Source: Schleiferiaceae bacterium | GTDB lineage: Bacteria; Bacteroidota; Bacteroidia; Flavobacteriales; Schleiferiaceae | Assembly (NCBI GenBank): GCA_030829675.1 | Contig: JAURAE010000003.1 | Coordinates: forward strand, 1 to 37,001 | Reading direction: 5' to 3' | DNA: 37,001 nt | Shown: positions 15,808-22,387 of the stretch, piece by piece | How the letters are laid out: every line of letters starts with the position of its first letter | Numbering within the stretch: the first letter of the stretch is position 1 | Notes under the pieces: generated by a model | Database searches by the model: none | What the model was told of the DNA's origin: nothing | The model's input: only the letters and a program-made list of their open reading frames with translations | Position numbers and translations under genes: made by a program

Positions 15808-17219
15808 GCAACGTCACGAATAAAGTCCCAATAGGACAAAAAATTGCTTTCGGGGTAGGCATGTTGGCCAACCAAATGTTTCCTGCAGCCATGGGAATTT
15901 TTATGGTCGTGTTGGTGCAAGATCTTGGGTTCCCAGGTTGGATGTGGGGTGTAATATTCTTTGCTCCTCGAGCATTCGATGCAATATTGGATCCTATAAT
16001 GGGCTATATCTCAGATAATACGCGATCAAGATGGGGACGAAGGAGACAGTATGTGTTCATCGGCGCCATAATTATGGGCGTTTCTTTTGCTTGTCTTTGG
16101 CAGTTATACCGTGAAAATAGTGTGGCCTACAACTTTACTTATGTAATGCTTTGGTCATTTGTGTTTTACCTAGGGCTGACCATTTTTGGGGTTCCATATG
16201 TTAGTATGGGCTATGAAATGAGCGACGATTACCACGAGCGAACCAATGTGATGGCCGTCTCTCAATGGATAGGACAGTGGGCCTGGGTTATTGCGCCTTG
16301 GTTTTGGGTGATCATGTACGATCCAGATTGGTTCCCAACCGCCGATGAGGCTACACGTACCTTAGCAGTTTGGGTCGCTGTCGTATTCACGCTTTGTGCA
16401 ATGGCTCCTGCTTTTTTCATTAAGAGCGAAAGCACAAAAGACAGAGTTGATTATGAGCCGCTAAACCTCAGTGGAATTTTCGGCAGCTTGAAGAATATCG
16501 CCCTTGGATTTAAAGAGGCCTTTTCCTCAGTTCCGTTTAGAAGATTGTGTATTTCAACGTTCCTTATTTTCAATGGATTTAATACCATCGCGAGCTTCAC
16601 CTTTTTTGTCATCAAAAGCCACTTGTTCAATGATGATGCTTCGGCCGTCGGGGTATGGCCTACCTTGTTTGGAAGTGTGGGTGCGTTGATTACCACATTC
16701 TTGGTCATTCCCATTGTAGCATGGATGTCAAAGGCACTAGGTAAAAAACGTGCGTTCATATTGAGCCAAGGTATTTCTATTATCGGTTATGTATTGCTTT
16801 GGTTCTTGATGATCCCAGGCAAGCCCTATATGTTCTTGTTCGCCTTGCCGTTTCACTCTTTCGGAATCGGAGGATTATTTACCATCATGATGTCGATGAC
16901 TTCAGACGTGCTTGATATTGATGAATTGAATACTGGTAAACGACGTGAAGGGGTCTTTGGAGCGATTTACTGGTGGATGGTAAAGCTTGGCTTTGCCTTT
17001 GCCGGTGCATTAAGCGGATTGATTTTAACTGCGGTGAACTATCAAAGTGGTGGTGGAGCGCAGCCAGAAGGTGCGGTAGACGGTCTTAGAATGTTCTTCT
17101 CAGGACTACCAATACTTTGTACACTTATTGCCATTGCCGTAATGTGGAATTACAAAGTGGATGAAAATTATGCGAAAGAGGTCCGAGCAAAATTGGACCA
17201 ACGAAAATCTCAACAATAA
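15804..17219 (+). CDS. GPH-family sugar:cation symporter (MFS_2)
   Basis: The 471-residue protein has about 12 hydrophobic helices and the diagnostic loop DNTRSRWGRRRQYV between helices 2 and 3, seen in glycoside-pentoside-hexuronide:cation symporters. Conserved acidic and aromatic residues in helices 1-4 (for example FDAILDPIMGYISD) and a C-terminal MTSDVLDIDELNTGKRREG segment also fit that family. It sits in the inner membrane and would import glucose, laminaribiose or larger oligosaccharides for the cytoplasmic phosphorylase. It is coupled to GH30 by the ATGA overlap and lies 14 bases before GH17-2. The exact substrate is not readable. Confidence 0.85.
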   Translation: MSNVTNKVPIGQKIAFGVGMLANQMFPAAMGIFMVVLVQDLGFPGWMWGVIFFAPRAFDAILDPIMGYISDNTRSRWGRRRQYVFIGAIIMGVSFACLWQLYRENSVAYNFTYVMLWSFVFYLGLTIFGVPYVSMGYEMSDDYHERTNVMAVSQWIGQWAWVIAPWFWVIMYDPDWFPTADEATRTLAVWVAVVFTLCAMAPAFFIKSESTKDRVDYEPLNLSGIFGSLKNIALGFKEAFSSVPFRRLCISTFLIFNGFNTIASFTFFVIKSHLFNDDASAVGVWPTLFGSVGALITTFLVIPIVAWMSKALGKKRAFILSQGISIIGYVLLWFLMIPGKPYMFLFALPFHSFGIGGLFTIMMSMTSDVLDIDELNTGKRREGVFGAIYWWMVKLGFAFAGALSGLILTAVNYQSGGGAQPEGAVDGLRMFFSGLPILCTLIAIAVMWNYKVDENYAKEVRAKLDQRKSQQ

Positions 17220-17233
17220 ACCGAAATAAACCT

Positions 17234-18118
17234 ATGTCTTTTAGAAGAGAGAAGTTTTTGTCACTGGCGGGACCAGTAGTCAATAATCTTAGTCTTGAAG
17301 AACTTAAATCTCAGAGCCGTCAAATGTTGCAGAACGGCATTCACGGTATTTGCTTTAGCGCCTATGATGAGGGGCAAAAGCCAGGGGACCAATTATCTGA
17401 GGCCCAGGTCCGCCGAAAATTGGCGATTCTTAAACCTCACATCTCTTGGGTACGTACGTTCTCTTGTACCGAAGGAAACGAAATTATCGCACGTGTGGCT
17501 CATGAAATGGGCATCAAGACCCTTGTTGGTGCTTGGTTGGGCGACGACCTCGAAAAGAATGAAGGCGAAATCGAAGGCTTGATTTCATTGTGTAAAGAAG
17601 GCGTGGTAGATGTAGCCGCTGTTGGAAATGAGGTATTGTATCGCGAAGACTTAACGGTGGATGTCCTTATAGACTATATCAAGCGCGTCAAAGAAGAAGT
17701 GACCGAGGTGCCTGTGGGATATGTTGATGCATATTATGAGTTCACAGACCATCCAGAAGTGGCAGATGTATGTGATATCATTTTGGCCAATTGCTATCCA
17801 TATTGGGAGGGTTGTTCGCTGGAGTATTCTCTCATGTATATGAAACAGATGTACTTTGAAGCACAGGCGGCTGGTAAAGGAAAGCCGGTACTGATCACTG
17901 AGACTGGATGGCCTAGCAGTGGTCAGAGCATTGGTGGTGCCCACGCTTCGTTTGAAAACAGCTTGAAATACTTCATCAACGCTCAGCGCTGGTCAAAGTC
18001 GGAAGATATCCCGATGTTCTATTTCTCCTCTTTCGACGAGAGTTGGAAGATTGAAAAAGAGGGCGATGTCGGTGCCTCTTGGGGCCTTTGGGACAAGGAC
18101 GAAAAGTTGAAGTTCTAA
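17234..18118 (+). CDS. Cytoplasmic GH17 beta-1,3-glucan-active enzyme
   Basis: The 294-residue protein has a compact GH17 barrel: AAVGNEVLY with acid/base E133 and LITETGWPSSG with nucleophile E223. It also has NCYPYWEG and FYFSSFDESWK near the end. The ITETGWP motif is closer to the plant/fungal GH17 consensus than the GH17 at 12035. There is no signal peptide or lipobox; the protein begins MSFRREKFL with charged residues, so it should be cytoplasmic. Together with the symporter and phosphorylase this suggests intracellular shortening or transglycosylation of imported oligosaccharides. Last gene of the operon; its stop overlaps that of the convergent GH16 gene by 4 bp. Confidence 0.85.
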   Translation: MSFRREKFLSLAGPVVNNLSLEELKSQSRQMLQNGIHGICFSAYDEGQKPGDQLSEAQVRRKLAILKPHISWVRTFSCTEGNEIIARVAHEMGIKTLVGAWLGDDLEKNEGEIEGLISLCKEGVVDVAAVGNEVLYREDLTVDVLIDYIKRVKEEVTEVPVGYVDAYYEFTDHPEVADVCDIILANCYPYWEGCSLEYSLMYMKQMYFEAQAAGKGKPVLITETGWPSSGQSIGGAHASFENSLKYFINAQRWSKSEDIPMFYFSSFDESWKIEKEGDVGASWGLWDKDEKLKF

Positions 18119-19173
18119 CGCTTCACAACCTTTTCGCGGTAGCCTTTAAATCCAGGTTGTAATATTTCCAATACGTAGAGTCCCGGGGCGTAGGCCTCGG
18201 TATCTATGTACCCACTGCCGTCGTGAAGCTGGGAGTAGATTTGCTTGCCCGTAATGTCGTAAAGGTTGATGGTACTTGGACCGGTGAGGCGCACAAATAA
18301 TTGGTCCTCAAAAGGGTTTCCTATAGACCCAATTCCCCTTTGCGCCTGTTCTTCCATACTCAAATTTGATTGCTGGTACACGCGGACATAGTCCACTTCC
18401 ATTGCGCTGCTGGTAAAGCTCGAGTCTATAGAAGGTTGGATAGCGATGTTCAACAACAAGTATTGCGGATCATAGAACGGCCAAGTGCTGGCAGTGTAGG
18501 TAGAGGGCTCGTACGTGTAATGTACCACGCTGTCCACGCTGAACACCATTTTAGTTTCGCTCCATTCAAGGGCATAGACGTGGTAGCTTGTGCTGGCACC
18601 ACTGACGTATTGTCCCCCGACATTCACAGTTCCACCGAAGCTTGACGGGGTATGCATGGCGCTTGAGACATAGTTTTGATTGTGCCCCCAATGTTCCATG
18701 ATGTCAATCTCACCACAAGCTGGCCAACCAGTGGTGCCGTAGCCTTGTACTTGCCAATACGCACCTATTTCAGTGATGTTTTGCCCGAGCATCCAAATGG
18801 CCGGCCATGTTCCTACGCCTGTTGGAAGTTTAGCTCGAACCTCGACGCGACCATAGGTGAAGGCGAATTTTGAATTTAAGCGAGCTGAGGTATAATCTTT
18901 AGTGACGTTTTGATCTGTAAAGGTCTCACGAAGTGCAGTTAGATGAAGACTTCCACCGCTCACATAGGCATTGGTATCGCGGTCTGTATAATGTTGTATT
19001 TCTCCATTACACCAGCTTTGGCCAGCATTTGGGAGGAGGGTTTGCTGCCACCATTTTGAGGTATCTAGTGAGCCGTCGACGTTGAATTCATCCGCCCATA
19101 CGAGGGTGTCAAAAACTTGGGCTTGTAGTGAAGTCGTGCTGATGAGCAACGCAAAGACAAAAATGGAACGCAT
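18115..19173 (-). CDS. GH16 laminarinase with T9SS sorting domain
   Basis: The 352-residue secreted protein has a Sec signal (MRSIFVFALL to LQAQ) and a GH16 beta-jelly roll with the catalytic signature GEIDIMEHWG (nucleophile E155, D157, acid/base E160). The signature carries the extra Met of the laminarinase-type group. WPAIWML and a TWPFYDPQYLLLNIAI strand are typical of endo-beta-1,3-glucanases. The last ~70 residues (from IGNPFEDQLFV to KVVKR) form a type A T9SS sorting domain with LYDITGKQIY and APGLYVLEI. The enzyme should therefore be exported or surface-fixed by the type IX system. The ATG at 19173 is used: the frame remains open to 19224 but only this start places the signal peptide at the N-terminus. 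It converges on the glucan operon. Confidence 0.9.
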   Translation of the reverse strand: MRSIFVFALLISTTSLQAQVFDTLVWADEFNVDGSLDTSKWWQQTLLPNAGQSWCNGEIQHYTDRDTNAYVSGGSLHLTALRETFTDQNVTKDYTSARLNSKFAFTYGRVEVRAKLPTGVGTWPAIWMLGQNITEIGAYWQVQGYGTTGWPACGEIDIMEHWGHNQNYVSSAMHTPSSFGGTVNVGGQYVSGASTSYHVYALEWSETKMVFSVDSVVHYTYEPSTYTASTWPFYDPQYLLLNIAIQPSIDSSFTSSAMEVDYVRVYQQSNLSMEEQAQRGIGSIGNPFEDQLFVRLTGPSTINLYDITGKQIYSQLHDGSGYIDTEAYAPGLYVLEILQPGFKGYREKVVKR

Positions 19174-19252
19174 AGCTAATGTTTGTATGCCATAAAAATC
19201 GGGACTAGAGGGGACTTGGCCCAATTTCTTTCAAGACAAATGCCTGACAAAT

Positions 19253-19278
19253 AAAAAACCCGGCCGCAAGGGCCGGGT
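19253..19278 (-). terminator. Rho-independent terminator of the 19302 lipoprotein gene
   Basis: ACCCGGCC (19258-19265) pairs with GGCCGGGT (19271-19278) around GCAAG, and on the minus strand the stem is followed by six T (19258-19253). It lies just after the minus-strand stop at 19302 and shields the GH16 gene from read-through. Confidence 0.85.
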
Positions 19279-19301
19279 CGCTTCTGTATGTGGAGGGCGG
19301 T

Positions 19302-20072
19302 TTAAAGTCTTTTGTAGTTCTGGAAGACCTCCGTTGAATCAGTATTGTTAATGTAACTCTGCTGAAGCATGTCACTACCGATGAGCGTATAGTTGATGCT
19401 CCATTCACCTTCATAACCTTCAATGGAGCCTGCCTGAGCAACTTCAGTCGCCGTGCCATCACCGTTATCAATGAATTGGCCATAACCGAAATCAGCATGG
19501 TCAACGGTATCGCTCCAAGTATGGTACCAAACAAAGTGTCCGCCACCAATCATTTTGATTTCTTGGAAGTCGTTGATTCCTTCAATTTCGTTACGTGAGG
19601 TAAGTACCCAGAGTCCATCGTAAGGAGTAGCTTCGCCTTCAAGGGCCAGCCAATTTTCGTACAAGTCGAAACTAGACGAGTCATTATCGTCCATACCGGC
19701 AATGGTTTGTTCAAAGCCTCCTTCGGTAGCGGTAATTCCTAGCTCAAACGTTTGTGACGAGTCCGTTGCTCCGTTGGCATTGTGATAAGGTTGTTCGTAC
19801 ATCATTCCATTTTCACTCCACGCTGCGCCTGCACCCATTGCAGGAGAGTTGGTAGTGGAATTCCAGGTAGCAAACATGTAGCGTCCATCGGCGTAGATCT
19901 TTATCTGTTGCGGTTCAAATTCTACGACGGTATCAGCGTATGTCCACGTTGCATGGGTCAATGAATATGCCCCATCTTCCAATACGGGTGGGGTAGCTTC
20001 AGCCTCTGGTTCGGGGGCTGTACAACTCCAAGCCATAAAGCCTAGAGCCATGAATAGAACATGTTTTTTCAT
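19302..20072 (-). CDS. Lipoprotein of two similar lipocalin-like halves
   Basis: The 256-residue product has a lipobox (MAWSC, C17) followed by a Glu/Pro-rich linker. The mature part divides into halves at about residues 34-141 and 153-256 that share landmarks in the same order: a G-x-[YW]-x-LT start, QQIKIYADGRY versus QEIKMIGGGHF then a TW pair, and a closing FDLYENW versus VFQNYKRL. This suggests an old internal duplication of an all-beta, lipocalin-like unit of about 100 residues. The function is unknown, and lipid or small-molecule binding is only a guess from the fold. It is monocistronic, with a strong terminator, and divergent from era. I cannot tie it to the glucan genes. Confidence 0.7.
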   Translation of the reverse strand: MKKHVLFMALGFMAWSCTAPEPEAEATPPVLEDGAYSLTHATWTYADTVVEFEPQQIKIYADGRYMFATWNSTTNSPAMGAGAAWSENGMMYEQPYHNANGATDSSQTFELGITATEGGFEQTIAGMDDNDSSSFDLYENWLALEGEATPYDGLWVLTSRNEIEGINDFQEIKMIGGGHFVWYHTWSDTVDHADFGYGQFIDNGDGTATEVAQAGSIEGYEGEWSINYTLIGSDMLQQSYINNTDSTEVFQNYKRL

Positions 20073-20197
20073 AACTAGTTGGTTTTGTTTGGCAATAAGG
20101 TAGCGAAAATAAATGTATGATTATCAATGATTTACAATAAATCAAAAAGCAGTTTTAATCCTATCGAAATGGGCCACAATTATCGCATCTTTGCCAT

Positions 20198-21079
20198 ATG
20201 GAACATAAAAGCGGCTTCGTCAACATTATCGGGAATCCCAACGTGGGGAAAAGTACTTTGATGAACGCCTTGGTAGGCGAGCGCTTGAGCATCATTACGC
20301 CCAAAGCGCAGACTACTCGTCACCGGATTTTTGGCATACTCAATGAGCCCGAGTATCAAATAGTTTTTTCAGATACTCCTGGTGTGATTCAGCCGGTGTA
20401 TAAGATGCAGGAGCATATGATGAAGTTCGTCTCCGATGCTTTTGACGATGCCGATGTGTTCTTGTATTTGGTGGAACCTGGTGATCGTGCGCTCAAGGAC
20501 GAGGGTTTTTTCCAGAAGTTGCTCAATACCAATGTTCCAGTGCTGTTGATCATCAATAAAATCGATACAACGAATCAGGAGAAGTTGGAAGAGGAAGTGG
20601 CCTATTGGGCCGAGCATTTGCCCAACGCCGAAATCATTCCTATCTCTGCCCTAGAGCAGGCGAATACGACGTATTTATTGGACCGATTAGTTGCGCTCAT
20701 CCCACCTTCACCTCCGTATTTTGATAAGGATGCCCTTACGGACAAAACCGAGCGCTTCTTTGTGAGTGAAATCGTTCGTGAGCAGATCCTCCTCAACTAT
20801 AAGAAAGAGGTTCCATACAGCGTAGAGGTAGACGTGGAGGAATTCAAGGAAGAAGAAGATATCATCCGCATACGTACCGTCATTTATGTGGCCCGTGATA
20901 CGCAAAAGGGAATCATTATTGGACACAAGGGTTCCAAACTCAAGCAAGTGGGCATTGGGGCTCGAAAGCAATTAGAGTCCTTTTTCGCCAAACATGTACA
21001 TTTAGAGACATTCGTCAAAGTCAAAAAGAATTGGCGAGACAGCGACCTACACCTGAAGAGGTTTGGGTATAAAAACTAA
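20198..21079 (+). CDS. era: GTPase Era
   Basis: The 293-residue protein has an N-terminal TRAFAC GTPase domain with G1 GNPNVGKS (residues 12-19), G3 DTPG, G4 NKID, and a switch region with TTRHRIFG. A C-terminal KH domain follows, with the RNA-binding GHKGSKL loop. Length and layout match Era, which binds the 3' end of 16S rRNA and assists small-subunit maturation. The ATG at 20198 is placed by the conserved N-terminus (KSGFVNIIGNPN). CATCTTTG just upstream (20190-20197 region) is close to the -7 consensus and would give a nearly leaderless message, but the -33 box is poor. It lies 3 bases before der; the two are probably co-transcribed. Confidence 0.97.
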   Translation: MEHKSGFVNIIGNPNVGKSTLMNALVGERLSIITPKAQTTRHRIFGILNEPEYQIVFSDTPGVIQPVYKMQEHMMKFVSDAFDDADVFLYLVEPGDRALKDEGFFQKLLNTNVPVLLIINKIDTTNQEKLEEEVAYWAEHLPNAEIIPISALEQANTTYLLDRLVALIPPSPPYFDKDALTDKTERFFVSEIVREQILLNYKKEVPYSVEVDVEEFKEEEDIIRIRTVIYVARDTQKGIIIGHKGSKLKQVGIGARKQLESFFAKHVHLETFVKVKKNWRDSDLHLKRFGYKN

Positions 21080-21082
21080 ACT

Positions 21083-22387
21083 ATGAGTAACATCGTTGCC
21101 ATCGTGGGCCGCCCAAATGTGGGTAAAAGCACGCTTTTTAATCGTTTGATCCAGCGTCGTGATGCCATTGTAGATAGCATTGCGGGGGTGACACGCGACC
21201 GTCATTATGGGAAGAGTGATTGGAATGGAAAGGAGTTTTCAGTCATCGATACTGGTGGATATATCGAAGGTTCGGAAGATGTTTTTGAAGCAGAGATCCG
21301 TCGCCAGGTAGAGTTGGCCCTTGAAGAGGCGACCGTTATAATTTTTGTGCTCGACCTACAAGCAGGGTTGACTGAATTTGATAAGATAATTGCCGGCATG
21401 CTGCGCAAAACCGAAAAGCCTGTGGTATACGCAGTGAACAAGGTGGACAATAGCATGCAGGAATTAGATGCCGCCGAATTCTATGGTTTGGGCATCGAAA
21501 AATACCACACCATCTCTGCTGTAAATGGCGGGGGTACCGGAGATTTACTCGACGAGCTGGTGGAGCATATGGATGAAAATCCTGTGGATGACTATGAGGA
21601 CCTTCCGAAGATGGCTATTGTAGGTCGTCCGAATGCTGGAAAGAGTTCTATTGTCAATGCCTTGTTTGACGAGGAGCGTAACATTGTTACTGAGGTGGCA
21701 GGGACGACCAGGGATACGGTAAACACGCGCTTCAACAAGTTTGGTTTTGATTTTATGTTGCTCGACACGGCGGGACTTCGCAAGAAGGGCAAGACCATGG
21801 AGAACCTAGAATTCTATTCCAATATGCGTTCTATTCGCGCCATCGAGCATGCGGATGTATGTATGATGGTAGTGGATGCCACACGAGGGTTTGAAGCACA
21901 GGATTTGAGTATTGTGTCTTTAGTGGAAAAGAATAAAAAGGGCTTGGTGGTCGTGGTGAATAAGTGGGATTTGGTCGAGAAAGAGACCAATACCATTCGC
22001 GATGCCGAAGCCTACATCAGAAAGAAATTGGAACCTTTTACGGATTTCCCCATCATCTTTACCAGTGCATTGACGAAGCAACGCGTATTGAAAGCTTTTG
22101 AGGAAGGTGTGAAGGTTTACGAGCGTCGCAAGCAGCGCATTTCGACGAGCAAGCTCAACGATACGATGCTGGACATCATCAAGGGATATCCGCCGCCGGC
22201 AGTGAAAGGAAAGTACGTGAAGATTAAGTTCTGTACACAGTTACCTACACGTACGCCGCAGTTCGCCTTCTTTGCAAACATGCCGCAGTACATCAAAGAA
22301 CCCTACAAGCGCTTCCTAGAAAACAAGATGCGCAAGGCGTTCGACTTCCACGGTGCCCCAATCGAAATCTTCTTCCGTAAGAAGTAA
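21083..22387 (+). CDS. der: Ribosome-assembly GTPase Der (EngA)
   Basis: The 434-residue protein has two GTPase domains in tandem, the hallmark of Der. G1 motifs are GRPNVGKS (residues 9-16) and GRPNAGKS (from residue 181), with DTGG and DTAG as the two G3 motifs and NKVD and NKWD as the G4 motifs. A C-terminal KH-like domain ends in PIEIFFRKK. It functions in 50S ribosomal subunit assembly. It follows era after 3 bases, and its stop directly abuts the stop of the convergent 22388 gene, so no terminator fits between them. Confidence 0.97.
   Translation: MSNIVAIVGRPNVGKSTLFNRLIQRRDAIVDSIAGVTRDRHYGKSDWNGKEFSVIDTGGYIEGSEDVFEAEIRRQVELALEEATVIIFVLDLQAGLTEFDKIIAGMLRKTEKPVVYAVNKVDNSMQELDAAEFYGLGIEKYHTISAVNGGGTGDLLDELVEHMDENPVDDYEDLPKMAIVGRPNAGKSSIVNALFDEERNIVTEVAGTTRDTVNTRFNKFGFDFMLLDTAGLRKKGKTMENLEFYSNMRSIRAIEHADVCMMVVDATRGFEAQDLSIVSLVEKNKKGLVVVVNKWDLVEKETNTIRDAEAYIRKKLEPFTDFPIIFTSALTKQRVLKAFEEGVKVYERRKQRISTSKLNDTMLDIIKGYPPPAVKGKYVKIKFCTQLPTRTPQFAFFANMPQYIKEPYKRFLENKMRKAFDFHGAPIEIFFRKK

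Noticed and set aside
19174..19224. Upstream start for the GH16 gene
   Set aside because: It would bury the signal peptide 17 residues in. The ATG at 19173 places it at the N-terminus.
20160..20197. Leaderless promoter of era from CATCTTTG
   Set aside because: The -7 box is one base off and there is no TTG at the -33 spacing, so it is only mentioned in the gene entry.
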